From JAAGZL01 sp050291365 (lineage in GTDB: Bacteria > Pseudomonadota > Gammaproteobacteria > Chromatiales > Chromatiaceae): 64,000 bases of DNA. Location: NCBI GenBank assembly GCA_050291365.1, contig JBNKJS010000003.1, positions 1-64,000 on the forward strand. Reading direction: 5' to 3'. Position numbers and translations under genes: made by a program. The first letter of the stretch is position 1, and every line of letters begins with the position of its first letter. The notes under the pieces were generated by a model. The model was not told the DNA's origin and searched no databases. It saw only the letters and a list, made by a program, of their open reading frames with translations. This document shows positions 16,763 through 25,560 of the stretch, in pieces.

Positions 16763-17080
16763 TTAATCATATTCCCAAAGCTCGCTTTCGTTAAGCTCTC
16801 TAACGATCCCGTTTGGGCTTCTCAGAAACCCTTTCATGTAACGGGAGCTACCAATAATATTGTTTTTCCAAGTATCAGTTAAAACTGCAAGAACACCATC
16901 CGTTTCGCCTATTGCTTGTTCTGCCCATGACGAAAATTCGTAGACTTTAGATTGTATTTCCCTATTTCCCCTCATAGGGTTTCCATCAAGCCTCTTGAGA
17001 TCAGAATACGTAATTTCTTTTAGCTCGCTAATTCTAGAGGCTAATTCGGCGTCAATTATAGCTTCAAGCTCAGTATTCAT
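16763..17080 (-). CDS. Small hypothetical protein
   Basis: 105 residues, unrecognised. It is acidic and probably soluble: an N-terminal helix (MNTELEAIIDAELASRISEL), a middle segment with SWAEQAIGETDGVLAVLTDTW, and an acidic C-terminus (NESELWEYD). No signal peptide or cysteine. Its ATG overlaps the last four bases of the PH-domain gene, so the two are translationally coupled. A 6-bp hairpin (agacac / gtgtct, 16745-16762) lies directly after the stop codon and may serve as a transcript end. Part of the cassette-like block. Confidence 0.6.
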   Translation of the reverse strand: MNTELEAIIDAELASRISELKEITYSDLKRLDGNPMRGNREIQSKVYEFSSWAEQAIGETDGVLAVLTDTWKNNIIGSSRYMKGFLRSPNGIVRELNESELWEYD

Positions 17081-17571
17081 GTCGGATTTCCGACGTTTGA
17101 ACGTTTTGATATGACAGCCTCTATTTTTTCTTTGACTGGTAGAGGGTGTTTGACGTGTGGTATTTCTACCCAGGAGCCGTACGCATAGACATTCAATGTT
17201 GCGTACTCAAAAATTCTGCCCAGTGGCGTAGTAATCAACTCTACGTTTTCAACGGTCTTTAGATTAAGACAGTCTAGACTTTTAGTCAAAATGCCACTTT
17301 CCACAGTAACACTGTCATCAGACAATACTATTTTCAGAAAGTAAGGCTCTAATATTCTATGGGAGTCTTTTAAAACGTAGATTGCAGGGAGAACCACTAG
17401 GCTAAGCAATGTGTCTGACCTAAATGCGCCCTCCATTAGTAGTTTTCCAACAAACTCAAATATTACGTATACGATGACTAGACCTAATAGCTTTGCCATT
17501 ATTTCTAATAGAGCCTCAAAAGAACGAACAAATTTAACAACAGGTATCATTATTTCTGACTTACAGTCCAT
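17077..17571 (-). CDS. Membrane protein with bacterial PH-like domain
   Basis: 164 residues. Hydrophobic segments at about 24-46 (LLEIMAKLLGLVIVYVIFEFVG) and about 55-68 (LLSLVVLPAIYVL) are followed by a C-terminal domain resembling the bPH2/YdbS type: KIVLSDDSVTVESGILTKSLDCLNLKTVENVEL then YGSWVEIPHVKHP. In that family the domain follows two membrane helices and its role is poorly known. The start at 17571 follows the attC-like hairpin by about 30 bases. The gene overlaps the next by 4 bp. Confidence 0.65.
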   Translation of the reverse strand: MDCKSEIMIPVVKFVRSFEALLEIMAKLLGLVIVYVIFEFVGKLLMEGAFRSDTLLSLVVLPAIYVLKDSHRILEPYFLKIVLSDDSVTVESGILTKSLDCLNLKTVENVELITTPLGRIFEYATLNVYAYGSWVEIPHVKHPLPVKEKIEAVISKRSNVGNPT

Positions 17572-17603
17572 TTATCTGATAATTTGCCACGGCCTATTAA
17601 AGG

Positions 17604-17683
17604 GCATAACGTTGAAGCTGTGGGGCGCAAGCGCGATAGCGCGCAGCGTCCCACACGAGCGCCTGCTTTGGTGGCTGTATTGC
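17604..17683 (-). repeat. attC-like recombination site (integron cassette junction)
   Basis: Read on the minus strand, directly after the stop of the 17684-18250 gene: an imperfect palindrome whose central arms tgtggggcgc (17619-17628) and gcgtcccaca (17646-17655) pair with one wobble around a gcgc-gata-gcgc core, ending in GTTATGC (17604-17610), which fits the R' consensus GTTRRRY. The opposite end, gcaatac next to the stop codon, is a poor R''. The arrangement of gene, then palindrome, then next gene fits a cassette array. It is a candidate only, since no integrase gene is seen. Confidence 0.5.
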
Positions 17684-18250
17684 CTACTCATTTGCCTCAA
17701 GGCGCTTTACCTCTGCGTCAATATCTTTGCATGTGACTTCAATGCTCGTATTCATTTCACCAATAGTTTGAAAAAAGTCATCAAACATGTCCGCATCCAT
17801 CTCGCGATGTAAATTTAACGCCATTTCTACTTTTTCTTTAAATTGACGGACAGTAGAACCAAGAATCATTGTATGCGTAACCATAGAGTGTGGAACTGTA
17901 TGAAGAGGGATTGCATTTAAATACTTGTTTATACGCTGTAACTCTCCCACGTCACATGGCTGAAGACCTTCTGCGGCATTATGAACAGCACTTCTATCAT
18001 TTAATAGTATTGCGATATGTTTTATTGCTTTTGAGGAATTCGTAGCTAACACAAATAAAGTTTTTGCTATTTCTATCTTTTCTGTTCGTTTCTCCGTTTC
18101 ATGTAGCTTTAATCCGTTTTCATGTTGCAGCTTTGCTACATATATTGCTATTCCAGCTGCCGCGAATATTGCTATTATTGAGCCAATGGCCTGAACCCAG
18201 GCTGCCCACTCGGCGCTGGTTAAGTTTGATAGGAAACATAGCTCGTTCAT
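17684..18250 (-). CDS. Single-TM hypothetical protein of integron-cassette type
   Basis: 188 residues. Near the N-terminus, LTSAEWAAWVQAIGSIIAIF leads into one membrane helix (about 14-40), followed by a charged, mostly helical cytoplasmic part (about 41-188). The AEWAAWVQAIGSI start is a recurrent feature of hypothetical proteins found in integron gene cassettes; function is unknown. The start codon lies 13 bases beyond a GTTAGGC core (18264-18270, minus strand), and the stop is abutted by the attC-like palindrome, as in a cassette. Confidence 0.65.
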   Translation of the reverse strand: MNELCFLSNLTSAEWAAWVQAIGSIIAIFAAAGIAIYVAKLQHENGLKLHETEKRTEKIEIAKTLFVLATNSSKAIKHIAILLNDRSAVHNAAEGLQPCDVGELQRINKYLNAIPLHTVPHSMVTHTMILGSTVRQFKEKVEMALNLHREMDADMFDDFFQTIGEMNTSIEVTCKDIDAEVKRLEANE

Positions 18251-18263
18251 TTTGTTTATAGCC

Positions 18264-18270
18264 GCCTAAC
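18264..18270 (-). other. GTTAGGC core site, possible cassette boundary
   Basis: On the minus strand GTTAGGC lies 13 bases before the ATG of the 17684-18250 gene. It matches the integron crossover core GTTRRRY, where the next cassette joins after the G. No matching palindrome was found upstream, so it could mark the end of an attI or a decayed attC, or be chance. Confidence 0.4.
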
Positions 18271-18664
18271 ATTCTAAGTAGATGGAAAATCGTAACCCAA
18301 CCCAAATTTTCGTATGGACAGCTAGCAACCCACACTCCTAATAAACGATTTCTGTTGGATAGATTGCTAATTGCACTATTTCTACACAGGCGATTTTCAT
18401 TTTATTCCGCAGTTAGGAAGGGGGTTAACTGCTCAGCCTTCCCGCTGCTTTTTTCGTTTTATCCTTACCTTCAGAAACTTATCACATTATCCTTGCTATT
18501 CGCCAGTGATTATTTTCCATTCCCGCAGTGTGCTAATACGGCGATTCGCAACCTATCACCACCATTTCCTGAAAACACAAAACCTGGGTTTTTTTTCGAA
18601 AGAACAGGGACTACATCTGATTTTTAAATTAGAATGACCACGATTTTTCATAAGGAGCAAAAAA
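18271..18664. other. Intergenic region, about 390 bp, no gene seen
   Basis: Low-GC sequence between the outermost cassette-like gene and the DUF2238 operon. Open frames here have no recognisable protein character. The only notable site is the AAGGAG at 18652-18657, which serves the next gene. Confidence 0.5.
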
Positions 18665-19267
18665 ATCAAATACCTCTGGCTTTCAATATATTTTGCCGTA
18701 CTAATCTGGTCGGGCATCAACCCTAAGGATCAATTCACCTGGTTGCTTGAGGTTTTGCCGGCCCTGATAGGTGTGGTGTTGATCGCTTCTACCTATAAGT
18801 CGTTTCAACTAACTCCACTGCTCTATTTTTTTATACTGGTGCACTGCGTCATCCTTATGGTTGGTGGCCACTATACCTATGCCGAGGTACCTCTGTTTGA
18901 CAACCTGTTTGGCGCAGAGAGAAATAACTACGATAAGGTTGGGCACTTTGCTCAGGGTTTTGTCCCCGCTCTTCTGGCTAGGGAGATACTGATACGCAAG
19001 GGTGTGGTGAATGGGGATATGTGGCGTAATATTTTTATTGTCTCTATCTGTTTGGCCTTTAGCGCCTTGTATGAACTGATCGAGTGGTGGGTGGCATTAG
19101 CCTCGGGTGAGGATGCAGAGGCGTTTCTGGGTACACAGGGTTATGTATGGGATACACAATCTGATATGTTTTTGGCCCTGATAGGGGCGATTTGTTCTCT
19201 TGTCCTTTTATCCAGGGTGCATGATAGGCACCTCAAAAAAATAACAGGTCATAATATTAGGACGTAG
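18665..19267 (+). CDS. DUF2238 (YjdF-like) membrane protein, apparent non-AUG start
   Basis: About 200 residues in five to six membrane helices. Diagnostic segments: YLWLSIYFAVLIWSGINPKD, LTPLLYFFILVHCVILMVGGHYTYAEVPL, NYDKVGHFAQGFVPALLAREIL and ALYELIEWW...WDTQSDMFLALIGA. These match the DUF2238 family (E. coli YjdF). Homology needs the first segment, yet there is no ATG, GTG or TTG in frame before TTG 18743. A strong AAGGAG (18652-18657) is 7 bases before an ATC at 18665, the start chosen here; the frame is closed by a stop at 18635. Either ATC is used, or a base change destroyed the start. It is the first of four closely spaced membrane-protein genes. Function unknown. Confidence 0.75.
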   Translation: MKYLWLSIYFAVLIWSGINPKDQFTWLLEVLPALIGVVLIASTYKSFQLTPLLYFFILVHCVILMVGGHYTYAEVPLFDNLFGAERNNYDKVGHFAQGFVPALLAREILIRKGVVNGDMWRNIFIVSICLAFSALYELIEWWVALASGEDAEAFLGTQGYVWDTQSDMFLALIGAICSLVLLSRVHDRHLKKITGHNIRT

Positions 19268-19269
19268 CT

Positions 19270-20238
19270 ATGGCATCAAAACGAAACCAGATTATTGATC
19301 TTATTGAACAGGGTTGTATCCCTACAGAGAAGATCAATGACGCCCTGGCGGTCACAAAGGTTTTTCCTGAGGGTAGGGAGTGGTTAAGATTTATTGATCA
19401 GCTCCTGTTATGGCTTGGCGGTATGGCGATTAGCTTCGCTGCCATGTTCTTTATTGCCTATAACTGGGATGATCTTGGCCGCTTTGCCAAGTTTGGCATG
19501 GTGGAGGCGCTGATAATCTTAGCCATTTTGGCTTACTGGAAGCTGGATGTGGATAAGGTTGGGGCCAAGGTCGCACTGCTTATGGCCACCATCTTTCTCG
19601 GTGTTCTTCTTGCCTTGTATGGCCAAACCTATCAAACCGGTGCTGATCCCTGGCAACTGTTCTTTAACTGGTCCTTGCTCATGTTGCCCTGGGCCATCAT
19701 CGGGCGCTTTCCAGCTATATGGGTTCTATGGGTTGCGCTTATCAATCTTTCCATAGTGCTCTATTCCATGGCATTCCCCGGCACGTTCTGGATCATGTTT
19801 GATTCTGACTTCGGTACCTTCTGGCTTCTGTTTGCCTTTAATACCCTTGCCCTGGCCACCTGGGAACTGCTGTGTAACAGGTGGCAATGGCTGGCGGAGC
19901 GTTGGGCTGTACGCCTGCTGGCGATTGCTGGCGGTGTATCTATAACCTGGTTGGCTATATTTGCGATCTTTGATCGTCACATGAGTATGCTGCCGGGTGT
20001 GGTATGGCCGATCTGGATGGTGTGTATCTATTTTATTTACAGAAAGATCAGACCGGACCTATTCATGCTTGCCGGTGCAGCTTTATCTGGCATCGTTGTG
20101 ACCACATGCTTTTTTGCTAAGCATCTATTGAGGAACGGGGATGCCGGGGCCTTTCTGTTTATTGCCCTAATAGTTATCGGTATGGGCGCTGGTGCGGCGA
20201 TATGGCTGCGCAACATTCACCAGGAGCTTCAATCATGA
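19270..20238 (+). CDS. DUF2157 membrane protein
   Basis: 322 residues, about nine membrane helices, beginning with a soluble N-terminal helix pair (IDLIEQGCIPTEKINDAL) typical of DUF2157. The stretch LLLWLGGMAISFAAMFFIAYNWDDLGRFAKF is the family signature. It starts 2 bp after the DUF2238 stop and overlaps the next gene. DUF2157, DUF4401 and GDYXXLXY genes are a recurrent trio in Proteobacteria with no established function. Confidence 0.85.
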   Translation: MASKRNQIIDLIEQGCIPTEKINDALAVTKVFPEGREWLRFIDQLLLWLGGMAISFAAMFFIAYNWDDLGRFAKFGMVEALIILAILAYWKLDVDKVGAKVALLMATIFLGVLLALYGQTYQTGADPWQLFFNWSLLMLPWAIIGRFPAIWVLWVALINLSIVLYSMAFPGTFWIMFDSDFGTFWLLFAFNTLALATWELLCNRWQWLAERWAVRLLAIAGGVSITWLAIFAIFDRHMSMLPGVVWPIWMVCIYFIYRKIRPDLFMLAGAALSGIVVTTCFFAKHLLRNGDAGAFLFIALIVIGMGAGAAIWLRNIHQELQS

Positions 20239-21299
20239 GTCTGCAACAGGAAAATATCTGGGAGAGGTTGCAGCACTCCAGCATAGTTGAAGGTGATCCC
20301 CCTGAATCAGGTACTCTTGAGTCGCCTTGGTATATAAAACTTCTGTTGGCTATATCTGGTTGGCTTGCTGCCATGTTCCTGCTGGGTTTTCTTGGTATTG
20401 GATTTGAGCTTATCTTCCGCAACAGTGCTGCTACCTTGATTGTTGGAACAGTCTTGATTGGTATCGCATTTGCCTTGTTGCGTATACCCAAGAACGAGTT
20501 CTACGAACATGTGGCCCTGGCGGTAAGTCTTGCTGGTCAGGTGTTGGTTGTATGGGCGATCTTTGATAACACCAGTAGAGAGGTAAGCTGGCTGGCGACC
20601 TCCATATTCCAATCGGTGCTTGCGATAGTAATACCCAATTTTATTCACCGGGTGTTTTCATCCTTCTTCGCTGCTATCTGTTTTTCCTCGACACTGGCCC
20701 TGTTTGGTGTGCCTTATATCGCAGCTAGCGTCATCATGTTTGCTGCTGCATGGCTGTGGCTGAATGAGTTCAATTATCCGCAACATATGAGTAAACAGAG
20801 GGCCATTGGTTACGGTCTGGTTCTTGCGTTGATTCAAATCAAGGGTTCTGCTCTATATCACTACAGTTTTATTGGCTTGTTTGGACGCAAGCATGCTGTA
20901 AATCTGTGGGTCTATCCATGGGTGGGTGAACTACTTGCCGGGGCGGTAACGCTTTTTGTTGTATGGCATATTCTACGACGGCTTGGACATGGTCTTTCTG
21001 CACCCATAACCATTACAGCATTAATTGGTGCGGCTTTACTGACGGCCGTCTCCATGGAGGCGTATGGCGTTACCGTTGGCATGTTGATACTTTTATTAGG
21101 GTTTGCAGGAAGTAATCGGGTGCTGATGGGGTTGGGTATCATCTCACTGCTGTTTTACATCTCTTCCTACTATTACCTGCTCGATACCACATTGCTGGAA
21201 AAATCTCAGACCTTGCTGATAATCGGCCTGGTATTGCTTGGGGCAAGATGGTTGATGTTACGCATAGCACCAGAGGGTAGGGAGGTGCATCATGTCTAA
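20235..21299 (+). CDS. DUF4401 membrane protein
   Basis: 354 residues with about ten membrane helices (LLLAISGWLAAMFLLGFLGIGFELIF at about 35-60). The start at 20235 is preferred over the ATG at 20202, because AGGAG (20221-20225) lies 9 bases upstream and the ATG overlaps the DUF2157 stop as ATGA, the usual coupled arrangement. Second member of the DUF2157/DUF4401/GDYXXLXY trio; role unknown. Confidence 0.82.
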   Translation: MSLQQENIWERLQHSSIVEGDPPESGTLESPWYIKLLLAISGWLAAMFLLGFLGIGFELIFRNSAATLIVGTVLIGIAFALLRIPKNEFYEHVALAVSLAGQVLVVWAIFDNTSREVSWLATSIFQSVLAIVIPNFIHRVFSSFFAAICFSSTLALFGVPYIAASVIMFAAAWLWLNEFNYPQHMSKQRAIGYGLVLALIQIKGSALYHYSFIGLFGRKHAVNLWVYPWVGELLAGAVTLFVVWHILRRLGHGLSAPITITALIGAALLTAVSMEAYGVTVGMLILLLGFAGSNRVLMGLGIISLLFYISSYYYLLDTTLLEKSQTLLIIGLVLLGARWLMLRIAPEGREVHHV

Positions 21300-21825
21300 G
21301 GTTGTTGCGCTGATTTCCCTGGTTGGCGTTCTTCTGCTGGTCAACTGGTCGATTGTTAAAAAGGAAGAACACCTTGCCACGGGCAGGATCGTCTATCTGG
21401 AGCTGGTGCCGGTTGACCCTCGTTCACTCATGCAGGGTGATTACATGGCGCTACGGTTTGGAATTGGCGCAAAGGTTTATGAGGCATTGCCAAAAACCAA
21501 AGACAACAGGCGTTGGCGGCATAGAGCTGATGCATCTGATGGCTATGTTGTTGTGAAGCTGGATGAGAAGAGTGTTGCTACCTTCAAAGCGCTCTATACT
21601 GATCAAACCCTAGCTGATGATGAAATCATGATGCGTTATCGGGTAAGAGATGGTGCGGTCAAGTTTGCCACTAACGCCTTTTTCTTTCAGGAAGGTAATG
21701 CGAAAATTTATCAACCAGCGCGCTATGGCCAGTTCCGGGTTGATGGAGAGGGTGAACTGCTATTGGTTGCCATGTATGACAAGGATTTGAAAAAACTGGA
21801 ACCCATGCCAGATAAATCTAACTAG
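21292..21825 (+). CDS. GDYXXLXY domain protein
   Basis: 177 residues. One N-terminal membrane anchor (VVALISLVGVLLLVNWSIV), then an extracytoplasmic domain with VPVDPRSLMQGDYMALRFGIG, which contains the family-naming GDYxxLxY motif (here GDYMALRF, with Phe for the last Tyr). The start overlaps the DUF4401 end by 8 bp, with GGGAGGTG upstream. Presumably forms a membrane complex with the two preceding proteins; this is inference from gene order. Confidence 0.85.
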   Translation: MSKVVALISLVGVLLLVNWSIVKKEEHLATGRIVYLELVPVDPRSLMQGDYMALRFGIGAKVYEALPKTKDNRRWRHRADASDGYVVVKLDEKSVATFKALYTDQTLADDEIMMRYRVRDGAVKFATNAFFFQEGNAKIYQPARYGQFRVDGEGELLLVAMYDKDLKKLEPMPDKSN

Positions 21826-21856
21826 GGAAATAAGTAAAAGAGAAGGGAATTCATCT

Positions 21857-22204
21857 ATGAATATGAGCCAAGTGAGTAGGGAGAGTGATAATAAAATAGA
21901 TGCGTCATATTCTCACCCTTTCTTACTCTTTACTGTTCTATCCATTTTTACTTCACCAGCTTATGCCCATGGTGGAGCCGATTTTATCGCTATGATGGTT
22001 TTTATCTGGGGATTCATCCCTCTTATTGTTATTTCCTTAGTTGTATTACCCCTGACTCTGCTGATCGGAAAACAGTTTCAACTGAAAAGGAAACGGAGCA
22101 TTACTGTTGGGATAGTTGTGACCATATTGATTTATCCGTTGTACTTGCAGAACATACGATCAATTAGCAGATGGGTAGTAGATTTGCAGTACTATTTTGA
22201 TTAG
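21857..22204 (+). CDS. Small membrane protein, unrecognised
   Basis: 115 residues. Three probable hydrophobic segments: about 22-36 (PFLLFTVLSIFTSPAYA, possibly a signal peptide ending AYA-HGG), about 44-70 (AMMVFIWGFIPLIVISLVVLPLTLLIG) and about 81-97 (ITVGIVVTILIYPLYL). No family recognised. It follows the GDYXXLXY gene by 31 bp and may be the tail of that transcript. A later in-frame start is possible. Confidence 0.6.
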   Translation: MNMSQVSRESDNKIDASYSHPFLLFTVLSIFTSPAYAHGGADFIAMMVFIWGFIPLIVISLVVLPLTLLIGKQFQLKRKRSITVGIVVTILIYPLYLQNIRSISRWVVDLQYYFD

Positions 22205-22225
22205 GGATAACTGAGTGGGGGGAGT

Positions 22226-22777
22226 ATGAGATTTCGCGGCGTACACCATGTAGAGTTTTCTGTTCTGGATTATGAGAACTCAATAAAGTTCTATGATCGG
22301 ATGTTTGGCTGGTTGGGCTACAAGAGCTTCTGGACATTAGACATAGGTTATCGCTCAACATATTACATGGCGCGGTTTCCTTTTCCCCATAGCTATATTG
22401 GAATACAGCCTGCGGAGCAGGGTGATAGGCTAAACCATGAAAACAGGGCGACAGGAATACACCACATCGCCCTGTGGGCGCGCAGCAAGCGGGAGGTGGA
22501 TGCCTTCTATAGAGAGTTCCTGCTTAATGCAGATGTGGCTGTAACGGAAAGCCCCGATGATTATCCCGCCTATGCGCCAGGCTATTATGCCGTCTTCTTT
22601 GTTGATCCATCCGGGATACGCTGGGAGCTGGCTTACACGCCGAAGATCCCAATGCCTTGGGATATAATCAGGTCATTAAGAGTGGCAAAGGAGATGCGCA
22701 AACTACATCCGGAGTGGAAAGACCATCCAGCCAAAGAGATGATGCGAACGCTCCCTTCCAGACGCGACTCTGACTGA
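22226..22777 (+). CDS. VOC-superfamily (glyoxalase/dioxygenase-like) protein
   Basis: 183 residues with two betaalphabetabetabeta halves: FRGVHHVEFSVLDYENSIKFY at the N-terminus and GIHHIALWARSKREVDAFYREFL at about 73-95, closing with YYAVFFVDPSGIRWELAYTP. The first-half HHVEF, the second-half HHIAL and the final E of WEL are placed as metal ligands usually are in this fold. The substrate is unknown; members include glyoxalase I, bleomycin-resistance proteins and extradiol dioxygenases. A strong GGGGGGAG precedes the ATG. Confidence 0.82.
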   Translation: MRFRGVHHVEFSVLDYENSIKFYDRMFGWLGYKSFWTLDIGYRSTYYMARFPFPHSYIGIQPAEQGDRLNHENRATGIHHIALWARSKREVDAFYREFLLNADVAVTESPDDYPAYAPGYYAVFFVDPSGIRWELAYTPKIPMPWDIIRSLRVAKEMRKLHPEWKDHPAKEMMRTLPSRRDSD

Positions 22778-22891
22778 TTTATATCTATATTTTACGGTCG
22801 TTGGAGCTCTTCTGATAAGCGGCTATAATCAAAAATCAGGGACCAAGCTAAATAGTCTGAATTTACCTACTTCATAGGCTGGAGGGATGCC

Positions 22892-24856
22892 ATGCCAAAC
22901 GATCATTTAGTGTTAGACCACTCTCTACAGATACCAGCACCAGCCGGCAGTAGCATTGAGATGCGTTTTGCCGATATCTTGCACCGCGACCATTTCGATC
23001 CGCAAAACTGGCATAGCGCAGGGCTGGAGCCGGTCGCTGGTCAGCCAGGCTGGTTCGAGATAGACCTCAATGCCCTGGGTCTGGATGACGGAGATTACGA
23101 ATACGAGTTTATCTTGAACGGTGCAGCCGAAGCGCCTATCGCCGATCCCTATGCCGTTCATATCACCCGCTTCGGTGGCTACAGAGGGATTTTTCAGATT
23201 CGTGAAGGGCAGCGCTGGCAACAGCCGTTTTCCTGGGATGACGAATTTACCGCTGGAAATGAGTTACGCAATAACCACCAGATGGTGATCTATGAGATGC
23301 CCATGCGCTGGATGGAGAGCGCACCGGAGAGGGCACGCCAGGTTGGGCTCGGAACTTTTGAAAAGGTGGTGTTCGCCCACCTCGATCGACTCAAGGCCTT
23401 GGGTATCAGTGCGATCGAACTTTTGCCGGTGCAGGATTCTCCCGACACGCTTAATTGGGGCTATGGAACCCGTTTCTTCTTTGCCCCAGATCTGGATATG
23501 GGGCAACCGGTTGAACTCAAGTTTTTTGTCAAGCATTGTCATCGCCGTGGCATCCGGGTCATATTTGATGTGGTGATGAATCACGCCCGCAACTGTCCCC
23601 TGGCACAGCTCGATTATGAGCGTTACTTTCTATCTAACAACGATGAAGAGAGATCCCACCGAGGCGAGGACTATGGGGCAAAGCTGTTTCGCTACTGGCC
23701 GGATAATGATGGCCACACCCCAACCTGGGATTTTCAGTTTCAGATGGCTGCCTATCTGATTACTGAATTTCACGCTGATGGCTTTCGGATAGATGAATTC
23801 AAGGGCATCAATCACTGGGAGTTTATCCAACGCTTTCGAGATCATGCCTGGCATATCCACCATGAAACCTTTCCTGAGCGGCCGTTTATAGTTATTGCCG
23901 AGGACTCCTGGCGACGAGCTATCATCACCCATAAACATGCAGATAATCCCAATGACCGCAAGGTCACAGACTCCATGTGGAACTTTGCCTACCGGGATGA
24001 ACTACGCCGGACCTTCTCTGGACATCTCCATACCGCATGGGGCGAGCCCGCACGGCGGGAGCGTATCCGTTGGTTGGTTACAGCTGGCCAGATCTGGGAT
24101 GACTGGAATCGGCGGGCCGAGCGCGGCTTCTATGATCTCTCCCAGGCGGTGAACTATCTGACATCTCACGATGTGGAGCAGGATAGTGAAAAACGTATCA
24201 TGAACTACCTATTGGCGCCGATGTTGGAGGCAAGTGGTTATCGCGGTACGGTGGACGATATACGCTGGGTAACCGATCATCTTGATACAGAGGCAGATGA
24301 TCAACAGCGCTTTCTGCATGGAGTGGCTTTGGAACGGCTGCGTAGCGCCTTCTGCCTGCTGATGACATCGGTGGGTATACCTATGATCCTTGCCGGTGAT
24401 GAGTTTGGGGATGTGCACGACCTGGACCATACCAATTGGCGCATGAAGATGTCCGACCCGGTGGACTGGGAACGGCTCCACTCATCGGCCAATAATCGCT
24501 ATCTGTGGGACAGGGTAGCTGAGTTGATTGCCGTGAGGAGTGAGCATCCGGCACTGACTCGTAATGAGACGGAGTTTTTCCATTTCCACCCAGATTTTGA
24601 TAACAACGATGGCCCCAAGGTGTTTGCCTACTGCCGTACCCGCGGTGTGGGACTGGGAGATGACGATCAGATAGTGGTAATTGGCAATATTGGGCCGCAA
24701 TCATTTGCTTCATACAATCTGCCCTGGTACTGGATGGATATGGGTTCGGTTACAGAGATTGCGCCTCCGCAACACTATGCACCGTTGCAACAAAACGATG
24801 CAGGCTCAATACGCTTATCACTGGCCCCCTATCAGATACGGGTGTTTGCAACCTGA
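22892..24856 (+). CDS. GH13 alpha-amylase-family glycoside hydrolase
   Basis: 654 residues. An N-terminal beta-sandwich of CBM48 type (about 15-100) is followed by the catalytic barrel. Conserved GH13 regions: FDVVMNHA (I), DGFRIDEFKGI with the nucleophile Asp (II), VIAEDSW with the acid/base Glu (III) and LTSHDVEQD with the transition-state Asp (IV). The layout resembles branching enzyme and maltooligosyltrehalose trehalohydrolase more than amylase; no signal peptide, so cytoplasmic. Exact specificity is open. GGAGG six bases before the ATG supports the start. No other glycogen or trehalose genes are adjacent. Confidence 0.85.
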   Translation: MPNDHLVLDHSLQIPAPAGSSIEMRFADILHRDHFDPQNWHSAGLEPVAGQPGWFEIDLNALGLDDGDYEYEFILNGAAEAPIADPYAVHITRFGGYRGIFQIREGQRWQQPFSWDDEFTAGNELRNNHQMVIYEMPMRWMESAPERARQVGLGTFEKVVFAHLDRLKALGISAIELLPVQDSPDTLNWGYGTRFFFAPDLDMGQPVELKFFVKHCHRRGIRVIFDVVMNHARNCPLAQLDYERYFLSNNDEERSHRGEDYGAKLFRYWPDNDGHTPTWDFQFQMAAYLITEFHADGFRIDEFKGINHWEFIQRFRDHAWHIHHETFPERPFIVIAEDSWRRAIITHKHADNPNDRKVTDSMWNFAYRDELRRTFSGHLHTAWGEPARRERIRWLVTAGQIWDDWNRRAERGFYDLSQAVNYLTSHDVEQDSEKRIMNYLLAPMLEASGYRGTVDDIRWVTDHLDTEADDQQRFLHGVALERLRSAFCLLMTSVGIPMILAGDEFGDVHDLDHTNWRMKMSDPVDWERLHSSANNRYLWDRVAELIAVRSEHPALTRNETEFFHFHPDFDNNDGPKVFAYCRTRGVGLGDDDQIVVIGNIGPQSFASYNLPWYWMDMGSVTEIAPPQHYAPLQQNDAGSIRLSLAPYQIRVFAT

Positions 24857-24943
24857 GTGCTGGGGAAGAGTATTTGTTACTAATGCTGTATAACTGAATA
24901 TAATCCAGGCGATGTAATTAAATGTCATAAGGTGTGAAATATT

Positions 24944-25549
24944 ATGAATACCAAACAAGCAATAGAAACAAGACGATCTGTAAAGCACTATGATGCCAAC
25001 CATAGTATGACGCCCGAAGAGGTAAACGAGCTATTGTCCTTAGCAAAGTTTTCGCCTACAGCATTCAATATCCAAAATTGGCGCTTTGTGGTGGTTGCTG
25101 ATCCTGATCTGAGGAAAAAAATCAGGGAGGCATCTTGGGATCAGGCTCAGGTTACGGATGCATCTCTATTGATTGTTCTCTGTGCCGATCTGAAGGCGTG
25201 GGAGAAAGAGCCGATACGCTACTGGAGAGATGCTCCAAAAGAGGTACAGGAGTTTGTACTACCAGCTATCGATGTTTATTACCGCGGCAAAGATCAAGTA
25301 CAAAGAGATGAGGCAATGAGATCATGTGGGATTGCAGCACAAACACTCATGCTTGCTGCAAAATCCATGGGGTACGATTCATGCCCAATGGATGGTTTCG
25401 ATTTCGATAAAGTCGGTGAACTCATTAACCTGCCAGATGATCATGTAATCAGCATGTTCGTTGTGGTTGGTAAGCCTGCACAAGAAGCGAGGCCAAGAGC
25501 AGGGCAGTTAAGTCTTGATGATGTGGTTATAAGCAACAGTTTTTCTTAA
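24944..25549 (+). CDS. Nitroreductase-family FMN oxidoreductase
   Basis: 201 residues. Family landmarks: AIETRRSVKHYD (FMN phosphate binding), LAKFSPTAFNIQNWRFVVV, a central helix with GIAAQTLMLAAKSMGYDSCPMDGFD, and a C-terminal GKPAQEARPRAGQLSLDDVV. Such enzymes are FMN dimers reducing nitro groups, quinones or enones with NAD(P)H; the physiological substrate cannot be told. It converges on lutC with 11 bp between stop codons and no clear terminator. Confidence 0.9.
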   Translation: MNTKQAIETRRSVKHYDANHSMTPEEVNELLSLAKFSPTAFNIQNWRFVVVADPDLRKKIREASWDQAQVTDASLLIVLCADLKAWEKEPIRYWRDAPKEVQEFVLPAIDVYYRGKDQVQRDEAMRSCGIAAQTLMLAAKSMGYDSCPMDGFDFDKVGELINLPDDHVISMFVVVGKPAQEARPRAGQLSLDDVVISNSFS

Positions 25550-25560
25550 CTGAAGATGAG

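Noticed and set aside
18355..18637. Short plus-strand frames before the DUF2238 gene
   Set aside because: Aromatic and His/Ser-rich random composition, no Shine-Dalgarno, overlapping frames of equal length.
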